From the NCBI GenBank assembly GCA_044225565.1, contig JBGAIL010000043.1:1-31863 (forward strand): a stretch of DNA of 31,863 nucleotides. Reading direction: 5' to 3'. The translations under genes and the position numbers were made by a program. The DNA comes from CAVXAE01 sp044225565 (GTDB lineage: Bacteria > Pseudomonadota > Gammaproteobacteria > Steroidobacterales > Steroidobacteraceae). The notes below the pieces were generated by a model that did no database searches, was not told where the DNA came from, and was given only the letters and a program-made list of their open reading frames with translations. Shown here piece after piece: positions 18,073 through 25,719 of this stretch; position 1 is the stretch's first letter; every line of letters starts with the position of its first letter.

Positions 18073-18442
18073 TTTTGGTGCCTTTCGTGGTCTATTGCCA
18101 CACCGCTAAATCACTACTAAAGTCGCTGAATAAATAAATAACCTTTCGCGACCTTTCGCGCTATCCATCGCGCCAAGCGAATGACTCTGACGGTAAAAGT
18201 GACGGTAAACGATTTCCGGCGTTCCTTGAGGGTTCCATTTTTACCGTCAGAAGATTGATGGGCCGGAAAGCGAAAAAACGTCGGGAATTACAGGGAAAAA
18301 ATGGCAGAAACCCGCGATTTCCGCTGCGTGAATTGAGCTAAACGGGCTTCTGACGGTAAAATATGGGCCACACCAAAACGGGGGCCCGCCATTCTCCGAT
18401 ATCGCCCTGAAGAAGCTCAAATCCCGGGAAAAGCCGTACAAA
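18073..18442 (+). other. AT-rich leader of the integrase, probable att arm region
   Basis: This stretch is clearly poorer in GC than its flanks and has no independent gene. It holds a perfect 10-base tandem repeat (ACCTTTCGCG at 18141-18150 and 18151-18160), an AAATAAATAAATAA run, and four copies of TGACGGTAAA. The reading frame of the integrase is open from 18332 and already encodes the family-like segment SDIALKKLKSREKPYK before the listed start. Confidence 0.5.
18188..18360. repeat. Four copies of TGACGGTAAA, three direct and one inverted
   Basis: Copies are at 18188-18197, 18200-18209 and 18351-18360 in direct orientation and at 18240-18249 inverted (TTTACCGTCA). The first two start 12 bases apart. 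Short repeats of this kind between an attachment site and an integrase gene are expected of arm-type integrase or excisionase binding sites. The function is inferred; the repeats are exact. Confidence 0.6.
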
Positions 18443-19642
18443 GTGACGGACCGGGACGGAATGTACGTGACGGTATCGACGGCCGGGACGATCACGTTCC
18501 GGTTCGACTACCGGATCAGCAACCGGCGCGAGACCCTCACTCTGGGTCGCTACGGCCCGGCCGGGCTATCCTGTCCGCAGCCCGGAGAAGTGCGTGCCGC
18601 CCGGAACACGCTCGCCCAGGGGCATTCCCCGGCCCGGGTGAAGCAGCGGGAGAAGCGCCAGCTGGCGGCGGCCGAGACCCTGGGGCAGTTCGCCACGAAG
18701 TGGCTCGACGAGGGTCCCATGGCGGAGAGCACCCGCCGGATGCGCCGGGGAATCTACCGGCGCGAGGTCGAGCCTGAGATCTCGAACCGGCTGCTGTCCG
18801 AGGTGTCGTCCGACGACGTTCGTATCCTGTGCCTCAAGATCAAGAACCGAGGGTCGCCCGCGACGGCCATCCACGTCCGGGATATCGTGAAGGGGATCTA
18901 CAACTTCGCGAACCTGCACGGGCACAAGGTTCCGAACCCGGCCACCGAGGTTGCACCGACTTCCATCGCGGTATTCAAGCCGCGGGAGCGGGCACTCTCC
19001 CCGGACGAGATCCGCATCGCCTTCACGCTGATCGACAAGGTGTCGTTTGCCCACATCCATCGCCTCGCGCTGCGAATGATCCTGCTGACGCTCGTCCGCA
19101 AGAGCGAGCTGTCAATGGCGACCTGGAGCGAGATCGACTTCGACAAGGGAGTCTGGACGATTCCGAAGGAACGCATGAAGGCGCGCCGGCCGCACACCGT
19201 CTATCTGTCGCGCCAGGCGCTGGAGATCTTCACCGCGCTGAAGCTGATGGCCGGAAGCTCGCCTTACGTCTTTCCGTCTCGCTACGACGCCGATGTCCAC
19301 ATCGCTGCCAGCACGCTCAATCGCGTCACGTCGCAGATTGCCGAGAAGGCCAAAGCGGAGAACCTGCCGCTGGAGATGTTCACCGTTCACGACCTGCGCC
19401 GTACGGGCTCGACGATCCTGAACGAGATGGGTTTCAACCGAGACTGGATCGAGAAGGCGCTAGCGCACGAGCGGAACGATTCCTCGCGCGGCACGTACAA
19501 CCGCGCCCAGTACGCGGAGCAGCGGAGGCACATGCTGCAGGAGTGGGCGGACATGATCGACGCGTGGGTGGCAGGCAAGACGCACACGCCGGTACTGCTG
19601 CCGTCGTCGATGAAGGTAATTGCGGCGCAGGCACTCACTTGA
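18443..19642 (+). CDS. P4-type tyrosine integrase
   Basis: This site-specific recombinase of the P4/CP4-57 family would insert and excise a genomic island. Catalytic residues seen from the GTG start: R219 (TLVRKSEL), a probable K246, H316 and R319 (VHDLRRTGST), H342 (ALAHERND) and Y352 (SRGTYNRAQY). The N-terminal arm-binding domain is present (GMYVTVSTAGTITFRFDYR, LTLGRYGP). Homologous sequence continues upstream of the GTG to about 18392 (SDIALKKLKSREKPYK), but no ATG, GTG or TTG is found in that open frame back to 18332. The true start is therefore lost, non-canonical or mis-sequenced. Confidence 0.9.
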   Translation: MTDRDGMYVTVSTAGTITFRFDYRISNRRETLTLGRYGPAGLSCPQPGEVRAARNTLAQGHSPARVKQREKRQLAAAETLGQFATKWLDEGPMAESTRRMRRGIYRREVEPEISNRLLSEVSSDDVRILCLKIKNRGSPATAIHVRDIVKGIYNFANLHGHKVPNPATEVAPTSIAVFKPRERALSPDEIRIAFTLIDKVSFAHIHRLALRMILLTLVRKSELSMATWSEIDFDKGVWTIPKERMKARRPHTVYLSRQALEIFTALKLMAGSSPYVFPSRYDADVHIAASTLNRVTSQIAEKAKAENLPLEMFTVHDLRRTGSTILNEMGFNRDWIEKALAHERNDSSRGTYNRAQYAEQRRHMLQEWADMIDAWVAGKTHTPVLLPSSMKVIAAQALT

Positions 19643-20088
19643 CGTTTGCCGGTCAGCCCTCGCAATGGGCTGCGGGGGGCGTCCCGTTCGTAGTTTCCCA
19701 CGTTGCTACTCATGGGAGAGCTGCACTGGAGCAGTCACGGCCCACGTATAAAGGGAAGCGATAGCGCGAACACCAGAGCGAAGCGGTTCAGGGCGGGGAA
19801 GTTTGAGCGGTTCGGCATATGCTCAATGGCGGTTCAGCCGATTGGCTGGATCACCAGTGCGACGTGCATTCCATTCGCTGGATGCAGCATGCCCACGAAC
19901 TTCCCAAGTTCGAGCGCTACCCGCCAGGGCTCCCAACCGATTCGTCATGAAACTGGCTTGAGGCCGCGATCACGCGTTCGCTCCCAGGGCCAGGACCGGT
20001 CGTCGGCGTTACTCGCGCCGGGTCCAGATCCACTCCGGGCAGCACAATTGGCGTGCCGGTGCGTGTCTATCCGAGGGAGAGGTTGGGA
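19643..20088 (+). other. Gene-free stretch after the integrase
   Basis: I see no supported gene in these 446 bases. Short open frames have no recognisable domain. A weak hairpin (CAGCCC at 19654-19659, GGGCTG at 19667-19672) follows the integrase stop but has no T run. The sequence may be remnant DNA of a degraded island. Confidence 0.4.
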
Positions 20089-20754
20089 CTACCAAAGTTC
20101 AGCTGCCCGATCCCAGAACTCCTGCCTGGGAGTTGTTGCACTCCAGATGAGGAACTCGCGCCTGTACGCCTGCCAAGGTGCGCCCAAGTCTTCCCGCGGG
20201 TCGTCGCTCCATGCATAGGCCATCCCCTCGATGAACCAGTCAGGTCCGGGACGCAGGCGATACATGCCGAGCGCCTGATTCTGGATCTGATGGATGAGCT
20301 CGTGGCGAACCGTATGGGCCGCCCAGCCTCTGGGGCCGATTACAGAACCGAAGGGTCCGGTGGTTTGACCAACCCGTCTGCCGCTGAGACCGAAGTGCTG
20401 CGAGCACCGATCTGTCCTGCAGAAGATTACCTGACGCGGCTCTGCCAGCGGAATCACCTTGCGGCCAACGAACACAACCGCCTCGCGATACAGATTCTCC
20501 GCTGCTGGCAGGGCTGCGAGGTCCTCTGCGCACACATGAGAGCGGCAGGAAAGTCCGTATAGCCCCGGAGCAATTCGCCGAAGCGGTGGGAAAGCCATGG
20601 CAGCAACAATTGGTATCAGCGCGATGATTAGGGCAGTGAGAGCGAGCGTCCGGCGCCAGCGATTCCCCACTCGCGGCAATGCGGCCGCGATCGGCGGAGC
20701 CACGCTCCGCTGCCCGGGAGCAATCGGGCATGGCCCGTCAGTGCGTTTCGACAC
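20089..20754 (-). CDS. Membrane-anchored HExxH (gluzincin-like) protein of unknown function
   Basis: The 221-residue product has one membrane helix near residues 34-55 (TLALTALIIALIPIVAAMAF) and a compact outer domain. It contains the zinc-protease motif VRHELIHQIQ (HExxH) followed about 25 residues later by WFIEGMAYAWSDDP, which can supply the third ligand (Glu), as in gluzincins. Whether it is an active protease is inference. GTG at 20754 has GGAG five bases upstream. It lies 36 bases after the FAD oxidoreductase gene on the same strand and is the last gene of that operon. The four cysteines in the first half suggest an oxidising compartment. Confidence 0.6.
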   Translation of the reverse strand: MSKRTDGPCPIAPGQRSVAPPIAAALPRVGNRWRRTLALTALIIALIPIVAAMAFPPLRRIAPGLYGLSCRSHVCAEDLAALPAAENLYREAVVFVGRKVIPLAEPRQVIFCRTDRCSQHFGLSGRRVGQTTGPFGSVIGPRGWAAHTVRHELIHQIQNQALGMYRLRPGPDWFIEGMAYAWSDDPREDLGAPWQAYRREFLIWSATTPRQEFWDRAAELW

Positions 20755-20790
20755 GAAGACTCCGGAGGACTAGCATGAAGTCAGATCGGC

Positions 20791-22321
20791 TCAACCGTTC
20801 ATGTGCCGCAGCAGCGATGGCTTGATCGCGACCGCGGCAAGCATGCCGCTCATCGCCGACGGGTAGATGCCTGCACCGGTCACGTCCTGTCCGGCGAGCA
20901 GCAGACCTGGAACGGGCGTGCGAATGCGCAAGGCCGTCGATTCAAGACGCTCGGCGCTCATTTCGAGGCCGTAGGTGGCGCCCATTGGAGTCCGCACGAA
21001 TCGGCGCTGCGACAGGGGTGTCGACAACTCATGGAAGCGAACCATCGCCGCGAGTGCCGGCCAATGGCGCGCGAACTGCGCCAGCAGGCGCTGTTCGACC
21101 TGGGCTTTGAACGCATGATAACTGTCGTTGCGCTCCGCCGGGTCTGCACCCATCCAGGCGGCGAATGCGCCGGCATCACAGAGCGCCATCACTTCCGCCG
21201 TATGCTTGCCTTGTTGCGCGGGGTCTTTGAGGGATGGGAATGACACAAACAGTCCCGGCGCATCCTCCGTGTCGGGATGCTCCCAGAAGCGATCGATGCA
21301 GTCGGGTGTCTCGTACAGCCAGATGTTGGCAGACGTTGCGCCGGCCGCCGCGATGTCACCATCGAAGCCCAGGTACAACGTGGACGTAGGACGGTCCGGG
21401 TTTGAGGCTCCGCGCGGCTTCGCGCCAGGCAGGAGCCGCATCGCGGGGCAACCGCTCGATCGTGTTCAGCAGACCCATCGTCGAGATGACGCAGCTCGAC
21501 CGTTCGGTCAGCGACTTGCCGTCACGATCATACGTGACCCCGGCAACGTGGCCGCTATCAAGTTCAATCGCACGGACATCCGCACGCAGAACCACCTTGC
21601 CGCCCGCAGACTTGATGGAGGTGACGAGCGCCTTGGCGAAGGCCTCGGGACCGCCGACGGGATACCAGGCGCCAGCCTCGTAAGCCCCAGTCACCAGCGC
21701 ATGTTCCAGCAGGGGTGCCTCCGATGCGGGCGCGCCGTAGTCGCCGCCACGTGCCCCGAGCACGGCGCGCAGCCGCGGATCGCGGATGGATGACAGCGCT
21801 TCGGCAACCGTCTTGTGTGCGAAATGTTCGATGTCCCTGCCCTTGAACGCGTGCAGTAAGTACGCCAGCCAGCCCGGCAGGCCGCGCTCCGCAAGCATCA
21901 CGTTTGCCGCTGTGATCGCCGCATCCGCCTCCTTGAACCACCGATCTATGGACGCTGCCTCTTCGGGAAAGCGCGCAAGCAGATCGGCTCGATAGCGCGC
22001 GCGCGGGTGGGCGATCTCGAAGCGGAAATCGCCGATACGGACAATGTCGAATGGATTGGCGAGCGGCGCGAAGTCGAGCGCCTTGTCGCTCAACCAGCCG
22101 AGCAGGCGGCGGAACTGACCGCCGGGCCCTTCGTCATCGCCCAGGCCAGAGAGGTAGTGAACGCCCGTAGCGAACTGCCAATCGCCGCGCTTGAACGTCT
22201 GCGTCAGGCCCCCCGCCACCCAATGCTGTTCCAGGAGCAAGACCCGCTGCCCCGCCCGCGTGAGCGCTGCCGCGGCAGTGAGTCCGCTGATTCCGGATCC
22301 GATAACGATAATGTCCCACAT
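20791..22321 (-). CDS. Phytoene desaturase/retinol saturase-type FAD oxidoreductase, one frame interruption near 21380
   Basis: The N-terminus MWDIIVIGSGISGLTAAAAL is a dinucleotide-binding Rossmann motif. HWVAGGLTQTFKRGDWQFATG and GARGGDYGAP follow the pattern of all-trans-retinol 13,14-reductase and carotenoid isomerase/desaturase relatives. The C-terminus PVPGLLLAGQDVTGAGIYPSA is the second FAD-binding motif. The frame breaks at about 21376-21383 between SLKPGPSYVH and LYLGFDGDI. Dropping one base joins them smoothly, so this may be a sequencing indel. The substrate is unknown; such enzymes reduce or desaturate long polyenes or related lipids. Start ATG 22321 was chosen to give the canonical N-terminus. 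It lies in the ArsR-led operon. Confidence 0.8.
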
Positions 22322-22450
22322 GGCTGAATCTGATGTGTGGTGTACCGGTTGTTCGATTGACTCACTCACGGTACCTGATCCGCGAGATCCGCAAACCAAT
22401 GCATTCTGGCACTAACAACAGAGCACTAAGTGTCCAGAATGAGGGCCGCG

Positions 22451-22891
22451 CTATGCCTGGCTCTCGACGACCCGCGCCACCAGTTCGCGCTTGCCAGTAA
22501 GCGAGTTGGCCACGAGGCACCCGTGTTCGGCCTTTTCCATCAGCTTCTGCGCGCGCCCGGCATCGGTGCCCGGCGGAACATGCAGTGTCGCGGTCGTAAC
22601 ATAGCGGGTGAACTGCGTAACGCCTTCCACCCGCTCCAAGGTTCCCTCAACGCTGCATTCCAGCAAAAGCCACTCGAGTTTGGATGCGCGTGCCGCGGCA
22701 CGAAAGGTCAGCACGAAGCAGTCGGCCACGGCGGCGCACAGCATCGTCTCGGGTGACCACACACCACCCGGGCCATCAAACTCTGGTGGCGGCGCAGACG
22801 GTAGATCGACGAGTCCCGGCGAGCTGACGGTCAGCATGCCGGTGGGGCCGCCGGTCGTACCGGCCTTGTATAAGTGCGGATAGGGATGCAT
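22451..22891 (-). CDS. OsmC-family peroxiredoxin-like protein
   Basis: OsmC/Ohr proteins reduce organic hydroperoxides or act on persulfides and thiols with two cysteines. The 146-residue product has both: C58 in MLCAAVADCFVLTF and C125 in EHGCLVANS, placed as in the family (C52 is extra). The start ATG 22891 is preceded by a GGAG-like site. It lies between the ArsR regulator, 19 bases upstream, and the FAD oxidoreductase. The context suggests a role in sulfane sulfur or peroxide stress; that is inference. Confidence 0.85.
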   Translation of the reverse strand: MHPYPHLYKAGTTGGPTGMLTVSSPGLVDLPSAPPPEFDGPGGVWSPETMLCAAVADCFVLTFRAAARASKLEWLLLECSVEGTLERVEGVTQFTRYVTTATLHVPPGTDAGRAQKLMEKAEHGCLVANSLTGKRELVARVVESQA

Positions 22892-22910
22892 GGCGTCTCC
22901 GATCTGGAAG

Positions 22911-23240
22911 TCAGTCTGTGGTGCCGCGACGAGTTTCGGGGCAGAAGAGGCGGTGCAGCAGTCTGGCCTGCGCGCGGGCGCCGGGCGACGCCAAGCTGTA
23001 GCGCACAGACTGCGCATCACGGCGGCGGCGGATGATGCCTTCGCGTTCCAGCACTGCCGCTTGCTGCGAGAGTGCGGGTGCGCGCAGGCCCGCGTATGCG
23101 GCCAGTTCGCTGGCACTCATCTCGCCCTCGACCAGCGCGCATACCACGCGCAGGCGAGCCGGATGCGCGAGCGCCCGCAGGAAGCCAGCGGCTTGGTCGG
23201 CGGCGGTCGCAAGTTCGCTCATGCGGCGCGAGGATTGCAT
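22911..23240 (-). CDS. ArsR-family regulator, BigR/SqrR/YgaV-like persulfide sensor
   Basis: This winged-helix repressor has LRALAHPARLRVVCALVEGE and the recognition helix APALSQQAAVLEREG. From ATG 23240 its cysteines are C34 and C100, 66 residues apart. That is the spacing of the sensor pair in BigR (42/108) and SqrR (41/107), which form a di- or tetrasulfide with reactive sulfur species and release DNA. The C-terminal Cys lies in RLFCP, as in that group. An alternative start is ATG 23222; 23240 would be almost leaderless behind the predicted promoter. The gene heads a four-gene operon and probably represses itself through the palindrome just upstream. Confidence 0.85.
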   Translation of the reverse strand: MQSSRRMSELATAADQAAGFLRALAHPARLRVVCALVEGEMSASELAAYAGLRAPALSQQAAVLEREGIIRRRRDAQSVRYSLASPGARAQARLLHRLFCPETRRGTTD

Positions 23241-23276
23241 ATTTGCGAAAATACGCAAATCCGGATAGTCTGTCAA
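23241..23276 (-). promoter_or_regulatory. Sigma-70 promoter overlapping an ArsR operator palindrome
   Basis: On the minus strand a perfect -35 TTGACA (23271-23276) stands 17 bases from TATTTT (23248-23253). The -10 box is the centre of a perfect inverted repeat, ATTTGCG (23241-23247) and CGCAAAT (23254-23260), separated by six bases. A dimeric ArsR repressor bound here would block RNA polymerase directly. This is the classic design of an autoregulated ArsR operon. Confidence 0.75.
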
Positions 23277-23577
23277 TAGTATGGACAAGCAGAACGGTTA
23301 CGCGGATCCCAGAGCCGTGCCGGGCGGCAGTTGCCCGGGGCGCGACATCGCCGTTGCTGGGCGTACCGGGAGATGTGCGGGAGTGCGGCCGTCGCGCAAG
23401 TACGGGTCAATTCGAACTCCACCTGCTGAGGGCGGGCGCATGTGGAATTCCCGCTGGATCCTGGGAGTCGGGCTCGCTCGCGGCGTTGCGATTCAGAACG
23501 CTATGCGGTTCGACCTCGATGCTGATCGTGCGGCCAGTCAGAAGGCCGATAGTCGAAATCCGCCTTGAGGTCGCGAC
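23277..23577 (+). other. Divergent intergenic region before the amidotransferase gene
   Basis: This stretch of about 300 bases lies between the ArsR promoter and the class II amidotransferase. An open frame from 23281 has no recognisable domain and no clear ribosome site, so it is not called. GAGG at 23567-23570 serves the gene that follows. No second operator copy or clear plus-strand promoter was seen. Confidence 0.35.
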
Positions 23578-24384
23578 ATGTGTGAACTCTTTGCCTTGTC
23601 CAGTCGCGTGCCCACGACGGTATCGTTCTCGCTGCAGCGATTCGCGCAGCGCGGTGGGCTGCAAGGCAAGACGCTCGATGGCTGGGGACTGGCGTACTAC
23701 GACGGTCGCGACCTGCGGTTGTACCGCGAACCCGAACCGGCGCGGGACAGTGTCTGGCTACCCTTCATCGGCTCCCGACAGGCGCCTAGCACGCTCGTGG
23801 TCTCCCACATCCGGCACGCCACGCGTGGCGGCATCTCTCTGGCGAACACCCAGCCCTTCGTGCGCGAGATTGGCGGGCGAATGCACTGCTTTGCGCACAA
23901 CGGCAAGCTGTCGGGTATCGACGGGTTGCCGGAGTTTGATGGCGGTGCGTACACGCCCGTCGGCGAGACCGACTCGGAGCTGGCGGCCTGCGCCCTGTTT
24001 GCCAGGATGGCCGGCTTGTGGCGTGGGGCCGAGCAGCCTGCTCTGAAATTGCGGCTGGCTACGGTCGAGCGCTTCGCTGCAGAACTGCGCCAGCTGGGGC
24101 CGGCCAATTTTCTCTACGCTGACGGCGAGATCCTGATTGCCCACGGCCACCGTCGCACCCAGTCCGATGGCCGTATCGAGCCGCCGGGCCTGTGGATGCT
24201 GCAGCGGAGCTGCGATGTCGACCCTGGTGCACTGGCGGAGGCCGGTGTACGCGTCAGCGACGGCCATGGTGCGCAACGTGCCGTCCTGTTCGCCAGCGTA
24301 CCGCTGACCGATGAACCCTGGCGCGCGCTGGCCGAGGGCGAAGCAGTGTGTGTCGCCGGTGGCGAGGCCTTGAACACCCATTAA
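23578..24384 (+). CDS. Class II glutamine amidotransferase (YafJ-like)
   Basis: The 268-residue product begins MCELFALSS. The catalytic cysteine becomes N-terminal (Cys2) after Met removal, as in Ntn-type amidotransferases. Other family motifs are DGWGLAYYDGRDLRLYREP, SHIRHATRGGISLANTQPF and CFAHNGKLSG, and TDSE follows. Stand-alone proteins of this type (YafJ) release ammonia from glutamine or a related gamma-glutamyl amide; the acceptor is unknown. The gene is 16 bases upstream of dps on the same strand, so the two are probably co-transcribed. Confidence 0.88.
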   Translation: MCELFALSSRVPTTVSFSLQRFAQRGGLQGKTLDGWGLAYYDGRDLRLYREPEPARDSVWLPFIGSRQAPSTLVVSHIRHATRGGISLANTQPFVREIGGRMHCFAHNGKLSGIDGLPEFDGGAYTPVGETDSELAACALFARMAGLWRGAEQPALKLRLATVERFAAELRQLGPANFLYADGEILIAHGHRRTQSDGRIEPPGLWMLQRSCDVDPGALAEAGVRVSDGHGAQRAVLFASVPLTDEPWRALAEGEAVCVAGGEALNTH

Positions 24385-24400
24385 ACGAGGAGAGAACCAG

Positions 24401-24895
24401 ATGGCAAAGAAGCAGAACGCAATACCCGAGATCGACATTGGCATCAAGCGCGGGGATCGCGAACGCATCGTCAAGGGCCTTTCGGTGCTGCTGGCCGACA
24501 GTTACACGCTGTACCTGATGACGCACAATTTTCACTGGAACGTCACTGGTCCCCAGTTCAACAGCCTGCACCTGATGTTCATGGGCCAGTACACCGAGCA
24601 GTGGAACGCGCTCGATCTCATCGCCGAGCGCATTCGCGCGCTGGGTCATCCGGCGCCGGGCACCTATCGCGAGTTCGTGAAACTGGCTTCCATCAAGGAG
24701 GTCGAGGGTGTCCCGAATGCAGACGACATGGTGCGGCACCTCGTGGCTGCACAGGAGGCCACTGCCCGCACGGCGCGCAAGCTGCTGCCGCTCGTGGCCG
24801 ACGCCAATGACCAGCCGACGGCAGACCTGCTGACCCAGCGGCTGGGCGTGCACGAAAAGACTGCGTGGATGCTGCGCAGTCTGCTGCAGGGCTGA
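24401..24895 (+). CDS. dps: Dps-family DNA-protecting ferritin
   Basis: Dps forms a 12-subunit shell that oxidises and stores iron using hydrogen peroxide and protects DNA. The 164-residue product carries the intersubunit ferroxidase ligands with the exact E. coli spacing: H45 (NFHWNVTG), H57 (SLHLMF), D72 and E76 (LDLIAERIRALG). A strong ribosome site GAGGAG lies at 24387-24392. It follows the amidotransferase closely and precedes the DUF3365 protein, forming a stress-type gene group. Confidence 0.93.
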   Translation: MAKKQNAIPEIDIGIKRGDRERIVKGLSVLLADSYTLYLMTHNFHWNVTGPQFNSLHLMFMGQYTEQWNALDLIAERIRALGHPAPGTYREFVKLASIKEVEGVPNADDMVRHLVAAQEATARTARKLLPLVADANDQPTADLLTQRLGVHEKTAWMLRSLLQG

Positions 24896-24935
24896 TCGCC
24901 GTGCGTTTCGATCCGCTACCGATGGAGTCGATGCG

Positions 24936-25511
24936 ATGAAGCTGGCGGCTGTTGTTGTACTTGCTGTGTCTGCTGCGTTCGCATCTGCGGCAGAGCGCCC
25001 GGGTCCAGCACAGCAGGCGCAGGCCCTGGCCGCGCGCTTCCAGTCGCTGCTGCAGGCGCGATTGATGGCTGCACTGGCTGATGGCGATCCCGCTGCAGCG
25101 GTTGCCGTCTGCCGCGACGAAGCACCGGCGATCGCCAGCCAGCTGTCGCGGGAATCGGGCTGGCAGGTGCGGCGTGTTGGTACCCGTGTTCGCAATCCGC
25201 TCACCGGCAGTGCCGATGCCTGGGAGCAAGAGCGGCTGGTCGCTATGGCACGTCGCCTCGCATCCGGTGAAGCGCCGGAAGGCATCGAAGAGTGGGTCGT
25301 CGTTGATGAGCCTTCGGGTCGGGTCATGCGCTACATGAAGCCCATCATGACCGGACCGCTGTGCCTGACCTGCATGGGGCGGTTGGCGCAGTCGGCGGCG
25401 TTGCGGGCCGCCCTGGCGCGCGAGTATCCGCACGATGCGGCGACCGGCTATGCAGCCGGTGAGCTGCGGGGCGCGTTCTCGCTACGCCGGCTTGAGCCAC
25501 GGGCGCCATGA
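24936..25511 (+). CDS. Tll0287-like (DUF3365) periplasmic protein with CxxCM instead of CxxCH
   Basis: The 191-residue product has a signal peptide (about 1-18) and then the DUF3365 pattern: AVAVCRDEAPAIA, RRVGTRVRNPLTGSADAWE and MKPIMTGPLCLTCMG. In this family the last motif is normally CxxCH and binds a c-type heme used for redox or gas sensing. Here C143 and C146 are kept but the histidine is methionine (M147). Heme might still attach with another axial ligand, or not bind. The change needs only the codon CAT/CAC to become ATG, so read accuracy matters. Confidence 0.78.
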   Translation: MKLAAVVVLAVSAAFASAAERPGPAQQAQALAARFQSLLQARLMAALADGDPAAAVAVCRDEAPAIASQLSRESGWQVRRVGTRVRNPLTGSADAWEQERLVAMARRLASGEAPEGIEEWVVVDEPSGRVMRYMKPIMTGPLCLTCMGRLAQSAALRAALAREYPHDAATGYAAGELRGAFSLRRLEPRAP

Positions 25512-25719
25512 TTGCGTCGACTTGCCAGCGCCGCGCGTCGTTCCTGCGTAGTGGTAATCCACCATTGGAAAGCGCTCGTGCGGACCAACGTATGTATCCG
25601 GGAACTGGGCGTCGAAGCGTGCAATGCATGCCGCAACGCCTATTTCGCGAAGCAGAGATGTCAACGCGAGGCGCGACGCTCGCGATGACGATTGGCGTCT
25701 ACTTTACAACTGGAGAGAC
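25512..25719 (+). other. Short intergenic stretch
   Basis: No supported gene was found on either strand. A minus-strand open frame (25482-25664) ends in an organised-looking peptide, but I do not recognise it and it has no good start. GGAG at 25712-25715 is the ribosome site of the next gene. Confidence 0.3.

Noticed and set aside
18188..18360. CRISPR-like array from the TGACGGTAAA copies
   Set aside because: The repeats are only 10 bases, unevenly spaced, and one is inverted; no cas genes are present. Integrase arm sites fit better.
19703..20218. 171-codon open frame after the integrase
   Set aside because: No recognisable domain, and its end overlaps the HExxH gene in antisense. It is treated as gene-free remnant DNA.
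23281..23568. 95-codon open frame between arsR and the amidotransferase
   Set aside because: It has no ribosome site, domain or conserved pattern, and lies in a divergent promoter region.
25482..25664. Minus-strand frame ending RFPMVDYHYAG and WRPWLKPA
   Set aside because: The peptide looks protein-like but is 60 codons, overlaps the 3' end of the DUF3365 gene, has only a weak start and matches no family I know. It could be a gene fragment.
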